Positions 22,701 through 34,600 of a stretch of DNA of 64,000 bases are shown in pieces. Source of the DNA: Closterium sp. Naga37s-1 (taxonomy: Eukaryota > Streptophyta > Zygnematophyceae > Desmidiales > Closteriaceae); contig CANJKZ010000080.1 in the NCBI GenBank assembly GCA_947471745.1, forward strand, positions 3,946,001 to 4,010,000, written 5' to 3'. The position numbers and the translations under genes were made by a program. The notes under the pieces are model-generated. The model was not told the DNA's origin, did not search any database, and saw only the letters and a list, made by a program, of their open reading frames with translations. Every line of letters begins with the position of its first letter. Position 1 is the first letter of the stretch.

Positions 22701-23300
22701 AGCCAGCCCACCAGCCCGCCCGCCCGCCCGCAAGCCTCAAAGAGGACCAACGATTGGATTATCTGTTTGACAAATTGTGGCTGACACGTGCTCGCCTGTG
22801 ATTACCGTATCTGCAGCAGGTGCACTACTGGCAGATCCAGCAGCATATCTTTCTTACCTGTAGCTTTCGTGCTTCTGGGTTGAGTTTTATGGTACCTTTT
22901 ACTGTACATCGTTCATTACAGTAATAGATACTGGCATCATCTTCAGCCTGTGGTTATCAACTTATCATGCGCTTTCAGCCAAGCCATACCCTCACCATGA
23001 TAATGATTGCTGTGTACCATATAGTATGTATAATCAATAATTATTTCAGCTCTTCATTCACCCTGTCAGCCTGGCTTGCCAATCCTTCTGTCGGTGACGA
23101 CGAGACGAGCCTTCTGAAAGAACAAGCATCTCAGCATGCTTGCCACTCAGTAAAGCTCCTCAATTAATCTCACATTTGCGCTCTGGGTAAGCATTGTACG
23201 GCAATACTTAAAATGCACTTCTACATCCATCTACGGTACTCTACAACAGGGATTAAGCCATACACTATCCAAGCTTCAACCTACCCATAAACAAGAGATA
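22701..23300. other. Intergenic, no recognisable gene
   Basis: AT-richer sequence to the right of the repeat, containing the presumed 3' untranslated region of the malic-enzyme gene. No supported coding region. Confidence 0.4.
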
Positions 23301-26300
23301 TCATGCAAACGCAAACCTCAGCCCAACACCCAGGCTAGCCACCCTAGCAACAGACGCCCCTGCCTTCACTGAACCAGCAGCCGAGGCTCGGAAACTACCC
23401 GAACGAGCCCGAGGCACGGACAGGCGCAGGGTGGGCGCAGCAAGGGAGCGGGAGCTAGTGAAGGGCGTGCAGTAGGGCAGAGAGGAGGGAATGGCGCGCC
23501 TGTGAGGGACAGCTCTGGTCTTGTACTGCGTCTTGCGTGTTGAGGGACGCGAGGGAGAGGTGAGCGAACCAGCTGGAAACAAGGGGAGAAGGGATTTGAG
23601 AAGCGGGAAAGGAGAAATAATGAGCAGGCTACTACTCAAGAATAAGCAAGGATGTGGGTTTCTGCAAGCGTTTGATCGCTCAGCAAATAAAAGATGGATT
23701 TTAAAGAGTTCTTCAAATTATTCCACTTACTGCAGATAAGGTCGTTATTGCCGCCATCCAGAGTACACTCCTTCACATCCTGCAGTCCCACCAGGTCCGC
23801 CGCTCCATTGCCACTTGTCGCCACGCCATTCGTTGACGCCTTCCCCTTGGTCACCGCGCCCCTGGGCTCCCCATCAGCAGCATCCTCCATAAAAGCCACC
23901 CCGAATTCCGCCACAACACCATCAGCTTCCTCCAAAGCAGACAGCATACCATCCAAAGACACACAGCACACGGGCACCTGCGGAACCACATACTCTCCCA
24001 CTCCTTCTCCCCCCACTCCCTCCCCCACACTCCCTCCCCACCCTCCCGCTCCTGCCGCTGCCCCCTCATTATCACTCTCACTGCTGCTCTCCTCCTCTCC
24101 CTCCTCCTCTCCACTGTCACTGCTGGTGGTGGTGCTCTCATAGCAGCAGTGAGTCCCCCGGTACTTATCTAAGAGCTTAAACGCGTTACTGTTATAAAAG
24201 TCCGTGAACTGTAGCAGCAGGCTCGGGTTCCACACGCGCACAGCGCCCAGCAGCTCCGCCAGGATATCATTGTAACGAGACGGCTTCAAACGCGGTTGGC
24301 TCAGCCCCCTGTAACCCGACCCAGCCGCCAACAGCTCAGGGTTATCCGTGCCCGTATCCAGGCACACGAGAAGGCACCTGCTCGGGTCCAGATTCGGCCA
24401 CGCAGCCGCTGCAGAGGAGAAGAGAGTCGCCATGCTGTCATTACTAGCGCCGTTACCGTTACCGTTACTGTTACTGTTACCACTGCTGCTGCTGTTGCCC
24501 GTGTGGCCCAGCACGATTTCCGCATCCACCACCAGAACCGCATCCACGTCCTTCCCCACCTCCGCGCGCTGCTCCCCCCACCGCTGCAGCCGCTGCAGCA
24601 TCTGCCCGCGGTCCTTGCCCGTCAGATACACCCCGCGCATCTCCTTCAACCCCGCGCCAGCACCAGCAGCAGCAGCACCAGCAGCAGCCACGCCATTAGC
24701 AGCGCCAGCGGCGGCGGGGAGCGCGGAGGGCTTGATGAAGACGGCGACGCCGTTCTCCTTGAGGCGGCGGTCCAGCAGGTACTGCTGGAAGTCGCGACAC
24801 ATGTCCGCCAGCTCCGCCATGTCGCCCGCGCTCACCTGGGGAAGGTGGGGGAAGGGGCGCGGGGTGGGGAAGGGGCGCGGGTGGGGGAAGGGGCGCGGGT
24901 GGGGGAAGGGGCGCGGGTGGGGATCGTGAGTGAGGGGGAATAAGCCGCAGGTACAGCTGCCAGTGGCGGCGGTCCAGCAGGTACTGCTGGAAGTCGCGAC
25001 ACATGTCCGCCAGCTCCGCCATGTCGCCCGCGCTCACCTGCATTCCCAAGGCGCGGAAGGAGGGGCGCGGAGGAAGGGCGCGAAGAGGGGGGGTGTTGAG
25101 GGGGAAGGATCGTGAGCGAGGGGGAATGATGGTGAGGATTCTCGAAAGTGATAGTGAAAGATAAAGCTGCAGCAGGTAAAGCTGCAAGTCGCGGCACATG
25201 TCCGCCAGTTCCGCCATGCCCCCCGCGCTCACCTCCACCTCCGGTCCCCCCGGCATGTGCAGATGCTGATGCACCACGTCCTGCAGCTGACTCTGCTCCG
25301 CCTGCGCCGCGCCCGCGCCCGCGCCCGCCCAGCCCTGGAGCTCCTCCGAGTCGCTGGGGACAGCGGGTAGCGCGAGCGGGCCGTGCGGGTGCGGGTGGTA
25401 CATGCTTGCGCGCGCGTGGCGCTCCCACTCCGCCACCGTCCCCGCGCCCACCGCGGGCGGGGGGGTGCCCAGCCCTTCCGCCACCATGAACTCGGATATA
25501 CGCGCTATAAGCAGCGGCACGAGCGCCTGACGGAAGCAAGGACCAGGGGTGAAGGGCGCGGAGGAGATGGAAAAGCGGGGTGAGGATTGTGAGAGCGAGT
25601 TTGTAACTCTCAGTCGAATCCCATGTTGTTACAAGAAGTGTTTACTGTTGTAAGCGATGAGTTTTTATAAATGTTCGTGATAAAGGTGAGCCGCGCGTTC
25701 TTACCTTCATGGCGGAGAGCGAGGGGAAGAGCATTCCGCGGTCCAGATGCGCCTGCGGCGTGAGTTGCGCCAGGAATTCCGCGGTCGACAGGAACACGTC
25801 GTCCGTGATACTGCTGCACCTCGTTAAGAGCGCCGCCATGCCGATCGGTCCGAACACGTACGCGTTATTAGCCTGCGCGGGGTACATCGTCACCTTCCCG
25901 CCGCCCGGCTCCGCCGATTCCGCCACCAGCGGGGGGAACGGGCTTCCGCTCGCGAACACCACGCGCCCGCCCGTGTATTTGAACGCCTCCTTATAAGAAC
26001 ACTCCGCCTTGGACGTGGGGTTCGAGAGCGGGAAGATCACGGGCCGCTCGTTATAAACGCCCATCGCTTCAATCACCTCCTTGGAGAACGCGTTCGCCTG
26101 CGCCGACACGCCGACCAGCACCGTCGGCCGGAACTCATGAACGGCCGAGATCAAATCCGGCTGGTACGGCAGGTCGTGCGCGAACGGGATCTTATGATCC
26201 TGCAGCTCCCCCTTTAACTCGCGCTCCTTGCACACGAGGCCCTTAGAGTCAATGAACAAGCACCGCTGCCGCGCCGCGTCGAGATCCATCCCGCACCGTC

Positions 26301-27345
26301 GATTCATCGCCTGCGCGATCAGCTGCGCGATCCCCGTCCCCGCCTCCCCCGCGCCGAGGAAGAGAATGCGCTGCTCCTCCAGCGGCCGCCCGGTGACCCG
26401 AAGCGCGGAGAGCAACCCCGCGAGAGTGATGCACGCCGTGCCCTGGATATCGTCGTTGAAGCAGCATTGCGTGTGCTGGTAGCGCTCCAGCAGCCGAAAC
26501 GCGTTGCAGTTGCCGAAATCCTCAAACTGCAGCAGAACGTGCGGCTTCAACGTGCGCGCCGCGGTCATCAGCTCGTCCACGAGCTCGTCGTACTCCGGAC
26601 CGCGCAGCCGCCGCTGACGCAGACCCTTGTACGCCGGATCCGCTAGAAGCTTCTCGTTGTTAGTCCCCACGTCCAGCATCACCGGCAGGGCGCGGCGCGG
26701 ATCTAACCCCGCCATCGCGGTGTAAAGCAGGATCTTCCCCTCGCTGATCCCCATCCCCCCCGCGCCCTGGTCCCCGAGACCCAAGATCCTCTCTCCGTCG
26801 GTCACCACGATCGCGCGAATGCCGCTGTGCGGGCACGCGGCGCGGAGGCGCTCCAGAAAGTGACCCTTATCCGCCGCCGTGAGGTAGATCCCGTTAGGAA
26901 CGATCCCGAGTTCGTGGTAACGTTGGCAAGCCTCCCCGACCGTTGGGGTGTAGATGTACGGTAGAACCTCCTCCGTGTGATCCATTAGTAGGCGGAAGAA
27001 TAACTCCTCGTCCGCCTCGCGCGTCGCGCGGAGGTACATGTAACGGTCGATGTCCTTCGGAAGCGCGTCGAGCGCGGAGAGCACGGCTTGCTCCATGGTC
27101 TCGCATTCCGCCTCCTCCTCCGGGGATTCCGCCAGCTGATCCGCGTTGACCAGCGCGACTTTTGTCGGTAGCGGTGCGGAGAGCTGGCAGAGCGAGCCGA
27201 CGTAAGTCGCGGCGGGAGTTGCGGATGCCGTCGCGCGCCCGTTGCCGTTCTTCGCGCTGCCGTTTGTGGGGATTGCTTCGTCTGCCGAAGTTGTAGAGGG
27301 CTTCACAGCCGGCTCGGCAGCGGGGGATCCGTCAGCCGGCGCCAT
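23301..27345 (-). CDS. Malic enzyme fused to a second, degenerate malic-enzyme-like domain (four exons)
   Basis: Exons 27345-25705, 25526-25233, 24835-23731 and 23572-23301 join in phase to 1103 residues. Exon 1 is a near-complete malic enzyme (malate to pyruvate, CO2 and NAD(P)H): YTPTVGEAC at about 132-140 with the catalytic Tyr, GLGDQGAGGMGI at 189-200, metal-site residues in FEDF (274-277) and FNDDIQGT (296-303), GAGEAGTGIA dinucleotide loop at 331-340. Exon 2 finishes the domain (SMYHP replacing the usual SCMYTP-like end) without a stop. Exon 3 carries a second copy of the N-terminal half: GVYLTGKDRGQMLQRL, CLDTGTDNPELLAAGSGYRG, LLLQFTDFYNSNAFKLLDKY, CVSLDGMLSAL. In it FEDF is FTDF and FNDDIQGT is replaced by YESTTT, so it cannot be catalytic. 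No clear transit peptide; probably cytosolic. The fusion rests on splice phase and needs RNA evidence. Confidence 0.85.
24950..25240 (-). repeat. Extra copies of malic-enzyme exon 3 start
   Basis: The exon 3 head (VSAGDMAELADMCRDFQQYL) occurs three times: working copy from 24835, a copy with its own acceptor (AATGCAG) at about 25042-24970, and a copy fused directly to the end of exon 2 at about 25232-25165 (VSAGGMAELADMCRDLQ). In that last copy GTGAGC is at once the exon 2 donor and the first codons of the copied exon. C-rich spacers (CGCGGGTGGGGAAGGGG units) separate the copies. Confidence 0.8.
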
Positions 27346-28691
27346 TGTCAGAGTCTAACGAGACGGGTAGAGTGTTTCGAAAAGGAAAATTGGACAGCGG
27401 ACGTGAGTCAGCAAATCTACCTGTGGCCCCGTTTCGAAGAATGCAGTTGTATCTAAGTCAACTCAATCCTTCGGTCACTGGTCTGAAGGTCGTTGCGGAA
27501 CAGAATTGATTTATCACCTGTGTGTATGAATGAATGGCAAAACTGTTCTGTTTATGCTTGGTTGGGGAACACGAGGACGGGAGAATTGCAATTGGTGGGT
27601 GGGTGATCGGAATTCGGGGTAGAAGCCATGCGTGAACGGCTATTCCAGGACAGGGATTCAGGGAGAGGGGAAGAGGAGGGACGAAGTAGGAACGAACAAA
27701 CCGAACCAGCTGGGGTGGTAAGATGTGGCCCAAACCGATTCGGCAAGGGCAGTGAGATAGGTCTGGCATCTGGTTGCTCCCATAGCTCAAGACACCAACC
27801 AATTGGGGCGCTGCTGCGGGTGAGCTGGCGGCTACTTGGACTCGAAGTTACTGATGCCGAACCGAACCGACGAGCCGCGAATACTCAGGGCTTCCCTCTC
27901 TGCCTGACCTGAACAGATCATACTCTGTCGCGACGCGGAAGAAGCTCGCCTGGGTGGTTGGTTGGGGAAAACTTGCGAAGGTTTTCGCGAAGCTTCAAAT
28001 ACGGTTACGAATTCAGCAAGCTTGTGGCAGAGTGAGCGAAGGCATCCATTCGTCGTGACGACTGAGAGGAAATGTTCGCGTGCTCGGTGGATGGTGGTCG
28101 CAGAAAAAGTTGGTGGGAAGCATCCGGGAGGGATCTGGCCCAATCAGACCGCTCGACTGCGGGACGGCCTTGCCACGAGCCGTGGATTCGTTCAGGTGAA
28201 CTGCCCAGCGGCGAATGTGGCCCACACAGCCACTGAAGCCAATGCCAACTCAGCAAAGCAACAACAATATCGGCGATAAAGTAGGCCCGATTCGCTGGGT
28301 TTTGCAAAGTTTCCAGGCGTTGTGGCGACACATGAGCTTTAGCCACTTACGAACCTTGATCTTTCCGCGTCATCCAAGCTTTTTGCTGAGTCGGGGGCGT
28401 TGATTGGCCGAGATAACCATAAGCTGCGTTTACGCCACTCGCCGAAAGTGTTGCTGGCGAGCCGCGCCCTCAGGGAGCAGTGCAGAACACCGGCATGCGC
28501 GCTCTGGATTTTGGTCTGACAATGAACCAGCCACCCATGGAGTGAAAGTGTTACACAGTGTGGGAAAGCATTTCAACTAATGATTATGAGCGAACCACAT
28601 TTTTTAGCTAAAAAACAACCTAACACCCCATTCTTAGCTTCATCAACTGCAGAAGATTACAAATGACCCCCACAGAAAAACGTCTAAGAAC
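27346..28691. other. Intergenic between malic enzyme and DCAF1
   Basis: Both flanking genes are on the minus strand, so this holds the malic-enzyme promoter and the DCAF1 3' region. Open frames of up to about 114 residues occur in all directions but none resembles a family or has splice support. Confidence 0.45.
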
Positions 28692-31600
28692 CTATTCGTC
28701 TGGGGCCGAATCCTCCGAATCCCAGTCTTCATCCTCATAATCTAAATCCTCATCATCTCCCTCGTCTGTATCATCGTCATCATCATCATCATCATCCTCA
28801 TCACTAAAACTATCCGGATCCTCATCCGACGGTCCCTCCATTATCAAATCCATAAGCTCCTGCGCCGCCTCCTCATCATCCTCCGAATCACTCCCCAAAT
28901 ACTCACCCTCCTCCACCTCCCCATTCATCAACCCCCCACGCCCACCACCCCTTACAGCCCTCACCCTCGGCTGCCCAAACCCATCCTCATCCTCCTCCTC
29001 ATCCACATCCTCGGAAAACCCTCCAAAAAGCTCCTCCTCTATACTATCCAACTCCTCCTGATCCTCATCCTCCTCCTCCTCCCCTTCATCTCCCTCATCC
29101 TCCATCTCCCCCTCATCCTCCCCATCATAATCCCCCAACTCCTCCACCACCCTTTGCCGCCCAACCTCGAACAGTCTCGCAACAGAATCAGATTCCCCAT
29201 GCTCGTCTACCACCACTGCAGCCACATACCCATCGGTCGGTTCAACGGCGAGATCGAGCACGCAGCGCTCGACATTAACGGTTGCGATGTCAGTGTACGA
29301 GGTCGCGTCGATGGTTTTGAACGCGGAGAAGAGAGGGTGCTTGCGCCGCCGGCCGTGCAGGGCTGCTAGGAGGTCGTCGGTGGTGCGGCGGAGGGTGGCG
29401 TAGATGACTTCGCCTGTCGCGTTGAATGTTATCGAGGTCTGGTCGAGGGACGGGACGCTGCGCAGAAGCTTCCTCGTTCGAAGGTCCCACACCTCGGAGT
29501 TGATAATCACCTGGCGAAGGGGGCAGGGGGAAAGGGGGAGAGGGAGGAGGGGGGAGCGGGGGGAGAGGTTGGATCAGGGAAGGAGAGGGAGAGAAGAGCG
29601 GGTGCTTGCGCCGGCGCCCGTGCAGGGCTGCTAGGAGGTCATCGGTGGTGCGGCGTAGGGTGGCGTAGATGACTTCCCCCGTGGCGTTGAATGTTATGGA
29701 GGTCTGGTCCAGGGACGGGATGCTGCGCAGAAGCTTCCTTGTCCGGAGATCCCACACTTCCGAATTGATGATCACCTGGTGGAGGGGGAACGGGAGGAGG
29801 GGGGACAGGGCGGAAGAGGAAGGGGGAACGGAGGGATATGGCGGGAGAGAGGGTGAGAAGAGAGAGGAGATGGTTTTGAATGCGGAGAAGAGTGGGTGCT
29901 TGCGCCGGCGCCCGTGCAGGGCTGCTAGGAGGTCGTCGGTGGTGCGGCGGAGGGTGGCGTAGATGACTTCGCCTGTGGCGTTGAATGTTATGGAGGTCTG
30001 GTCGAGGGACGGGATGCTGCGCAGAAGCTTCCGTGTTCGCAGTCGTGTTTGCAGGTCCCATACCTCCGAGTTAATGATCTCCGGGGGGGAAGGGCAGGAA
30101 GGGGAGCGGAGGGACAGGATGAGGAGAGGGAAGGGTGGACGCCCCTGCTTGCTGCTCACTTCTAGGTGAAGCAGACAAAACAACACCCAATCCACTCACC
30201 TCGTTGCCTAAGGGGCGGAAGCCCCCTCCTCCGTAATCCGAGAACTGGTCGAATCGATGCACGGGCTCACTGATCCGCGGGTCCCACAGGAACCCCTTCC
30301 AAAGCAGCAGCCATTTCAGTTGGCTGCTCATTTCTAGATTCCCCAGAAAGCCCTCCTCCCCACACGCTCACCTCGTTGCCTGAAGGATGGAAGCCCCCTC
30401 CTCCACAGTCTGAGAACTGGTCGAAGCGATGCACGGGCTCTCTAATGCGCGGGTCCCACCGGAACCCCTTCCACAGCAGCCACCACTGCTCGCTGCTTAT
30501 TTCTAGACTCTCCAGGAAACCCACCCCTCCAATCCACTCACCTCGTTGCCTGAAGGGTGGAAGCCCCCCCCTCCATAGTCCGAGAACTGGTCAAAGCGGT
30601 GAACAGGTTCGCTGATCCGCGGGTCCCACAGGAACCCCTTCCACAGCAGCAGATCGTCCAACGGGGAGAAATGCACCGCCTGGGACCCCAACGTGCGACT
30701 CACCCCCGCTCCCCCTCCGCCTCCTCCTCCTCCACCCATCATTGCCATGCCAGCACCGCCAATACCAGCAGCGGTAGCAGCTGCAGCAGTGGCACCGGCA
30801 GCGCCAGCAAGGCCGATTCCGAACCCTCCGAACCCACTGTAACCGCCGTAACCACCAAATAGACCACCGAAGCCACCATTCCCACCGCGCCCGCCTCCCA
30901 GACCCCCACCAGCAACCCCACCACCCACACCCCCCCAACCAACCACACCAGCAGCGTTAGCAGCCCCACCAGCAGCACTGACGTATGAGTCAGCAGCAGC
31001 AGCAGCAATGGGCGCTTCTCTGAGCGTCTCTTGCAGTCTGCCCGTCGCCACGTCGTACAGCAGCACCTCTCTCGACTCCCTCGACTGCCCGTCGCACCGC
31101 ACTGCACCGATGGTGCGAGCAGAGTGGCTGAAGCGGCCGAGGCGGCAGGAGGGGAAGGTGTGGATGGCACCTAGCGAGAGGTCTGCTGCATCCCAGAGCT
31201 TCACTTCTGTTCGGGTAGAGGAGAGGAGGAGGCAGGATGCTGCTCCGTACGCTGCTGATGCTGCTGATGAGCTTGACCCCCCTGCACCTCCTGCTCCTGC
31301 TCCTCCTGCTGCTGCTCCTCCTCCTACCCTTACCCCTCCTGCTGCTGATACCCCGTCTTGTAAGTCCTCCTGCTGCTGTCTCCCCCGCCCCCGTCCCACA
31401 AACCCCCTGTCATCATCATCATACCCCGGTCTCGGTGCCGAAAACACTGAAACGATCGACGACTGGTGGCAGGAGTAGCTATCCACAACCACGCCCCCCT
31501 CCGCGTCAAACAGCTTTATCTCCCCTGCAGTCGTCCCCACTGCTAAGCATCGCCTGCCCCCGCCGAATCCCCCAACGCCCCCGGCGCCCCCCCCGCCGAA

Positions 31601-34600
31601 CCCCCACACACCGCCGCCCCCACCCGCCCCTCCCGCCCCCAGCAGGAAGCAAGCACTGGTGATCATAACCGCATCTTCCCGGCAGGTTCGCCAGGGGCGG
31701 AACCGGCTGTACACTAGCTGCCGATCCAGCCGCCGCCCCTGCCACCCGCCTGCGGGCGGGCGGCGCTGCCGGGCGGCGAGACGGCGGGTGATACTGTAGG
31801 GAGCGTCGAGGGAGCGGAGAGGCTCGGGGCAGGTGTGGGGGTGGAGGAGGGAGAGGGGCGGGAGGGTGGTGATGGGCGCGGGGCACTGCCTGTGCTGCTG
31901 CTTCAGATACGATGTGACGATTCCGTCCAGGGTTGTGCTGAGCTCGCCAGGGGGAGGTAGAACTGGGGGAGGTGGTGCTGCTGCGGGTGGGGTCGGGGCG
32001 GTTGCTGCGGGTGGGGTCGGGGCGGTTGCTGCGGGTGGGGTCGGGGCGGTTGCTGCGGGTGGGGTCGGGGCGGTTGCTGCTGGTGCAGGGGCCGCTAGCG
32101 CCTGGCCCAAGCTGTCCTCTGCGGCACCTGAGGTTCCACCTGAGGTTCCACCTGAAGTTCCACCTGAACACGGAACAGGCTCCTCTAATACAGCAGATCC
32201 TGCAAATGCTTCACCAGATGCAACAGCAGCCGCAGGAGAAGAACCACCACCAGAACCATCCCCACCAGTACCAACACCAGCATCAGCAGCATCACCGGTA
32301 CCTGCCCCTGCCCCTGCCCCTGCTCCTGCAGAAGCTACTGCAGAGCCAGCACCACTTTGCAGAGGCAGGGAAGGACTAGGGGAGAGGAGAGGCGGGAGAA
32401 GCGTGGAGGCTCGTTTGGCAGGAGGAGAGACGAGCAGCGCTGCTGCAGACGCAGAGGCAGAAGCTTCCTTGTACCCTCGCTTTCTCCCAGACAAACGCCG
32501 TGTGATCTGCTCCCTTCCAGGTGTGCTCTCCCTCTCCCCACTGCTGCTGCTGCCTCCACCTCCACTGGTCAATCCTACACCAGTCAAATCCCCACCCTTC
32601 GCCACTCCTCCCCCTGACTTCGGCACTTCTTTGCTCAACGGTGCGCCTCCCGTCCCTCTCTGCTCCTCATGCTCGCTCTCTCCCCCCCTGCTCTCCCCTT
32701 TCCCTCTAGCCCTCTCTGCCAGGGAACTTCCCAGTAAAATTCGCCTCTTTATCTGCCCCTCCTCCTCCCCTGAAACCCCACTCCCACTCGCCCCACTTGC
32801 ATCCATTCCCACCACTCTCTGCCGCGCTGCACTCCTCTCTCCTCTCCCTGCCCCCTTCTCCCCTCCCTCCACGGCCTTATCCCCCCTTCCACCCCTTCCC
32901 CCCCTACCTCCCCTCCCCCCTCTGTCCCCCTTCTCCCCTCTCCCTTCACCCTTCCTTCCAGCAGAGAAGAACCATCCTGCTTTCCCCTTAGGCCAGCTCA
33001 GACCCCCTGCTGCCTCCGCAGCCAATCCGGAACCGCCAGCTGGCGCTGCTGCTGACGTTGCAATCGGTGCAGCAGAGACAGATGGCGGAAGGGGAGGGGG
33101 AGGGGCAGTGAGAGCGTGGGGGAGGTGGCGATTGGGGGAAGTTTCGGAGGGAGTATGAGAGGAGGATTGGAGGGCGGCGGGAGAGGAGGAGGGAACGGGG
33201 GTGGCGACGAGGGGGGTGATGCTTGATTCTGCTAGCAGCTGGCTTGCTGACTGGTGTAGGCCTTCTGACACCAGATGTGCGTGTATCAGTTGAAGGAGCT
33301 CACTGTAAGGGGGATGGGGAGGTATGGTGAGGGATGAGGAGGGAGATGGGATTGAGGATAAAAGACCTTCTTATTTTGAATGGGCGTGTATCAGTTGAAG
33401 GAGCTGGCCGTCAGGGGGATGATGGAGAGGGATGGGAAGAGAGATCAAAGGTTGACCAGGATTAACCTTACTCACCTGGGCGGGTAGCTGATGGGGGTGG
33501 CAGCAGCAATAGCGGCTCGCTCCAGCCTCTTGAGTGTGGGCGCCCTTGCTTCCGTGGCTGCCGCTGTTGTCGCCTTATAAGTCGCCTCAGAACCTGACTG
33601 TATCTAGTCTCACCTGGGCGGGTAGCTGATGGGAGTGGCAGCAGCAACGACAGCTCGCTCCAGCCTCTTGAGTGTGGGCGCTGTTGCTTCCGTGGCCGCT
33701 GCTGTTGTTGCCTTACCAGACGCACCAAAACCTCATTGTATGCATATCAAATCTTACCTCTGTGGATAGCTGATGGGGGTGGCAGCAGCAATGACAGCTC
33801 GCTCCAGCCTCTTGAGTGTGGGCGCTGTTGCTTCCGTGGCCGCTGCTGTTGTTGCCTTACCAGACGCACCAAAACCTCATTGTATGCATATCAAATCTTA
33901 CCTCGGTGGATAGCTGATGGGGGTGGCAGCAGCAATGGCAGCTCGCTCCAGCCTCTTGAGTGTGGGCGCTGTTGCTTCCGTGGCTGCTGCTGTTGTCGCC
34001 TTGCCTGCACTTGTGGTGAGCTGAGGGGGGAAAAGCACAGAAGGAAAGGAAAGGCAAGAGAAAGAGAAGATGGGGAGCGCTGCTGCTTCCGTGGCTGCTG
34101 CTGTTGTTGCCTTGCCTGCACTCGTGGTGAGCTGATTAAGCAGATAGGAAAGAGAGGCGAGGAGAGAGGTGGGGACAGACCGGGGGAAGAGAGAGAGGTC
34201 ACAATGTTGTTCTTACAGTTTACAATGAGAGCGAGAGCTCCTAAATGTTTCTTACCAAAATGTTCACCGACCGCACCGTTGGCAAATTTGAACACGTGAC
34301 TTGCTGTGATGTGTGCAGAACTTACTTTTGAGGCGCCTCATAAGACAAAGCTAAAAGAAATTGAGGCGCCTCAAAACTTGCTGTGATGTGTGCAGAACTT
34401 ACTGAAATGAGCTCAAGAGCCGATTGTTGAAACTCATGTTGAAACTCATGCATGCAGAGCCTGCAACCCCATGCCACTCGATCCCCAATGGTGGTGGTGC
34501 TGGTGATGCTGGTGAATGAGAGCTACTTGGTGTGATGGGTGGATAACTTACAGAGATAAGTTCAAGAGCCGACTGTTGAAACTCGTGCAACCACCGAGCA

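Noticed and set aside
25642..27345. Treating the malic-enzyme exon 1 open frame as the whole gene
   Set aside because: The frame reads through a GTAAGA donor at 25704; the next exon supplies the normal C-terminal helix and SMYHP end in phase, so the gene continues.
31833..33158. 441-codon plus-strand open frame
   Set aside because: Antisense to DCAF1 exon 9 and rich in Pro/Ala from reversed Gly/Ser codons; the minus strand carries the conserved LisH and WD40 signatures.
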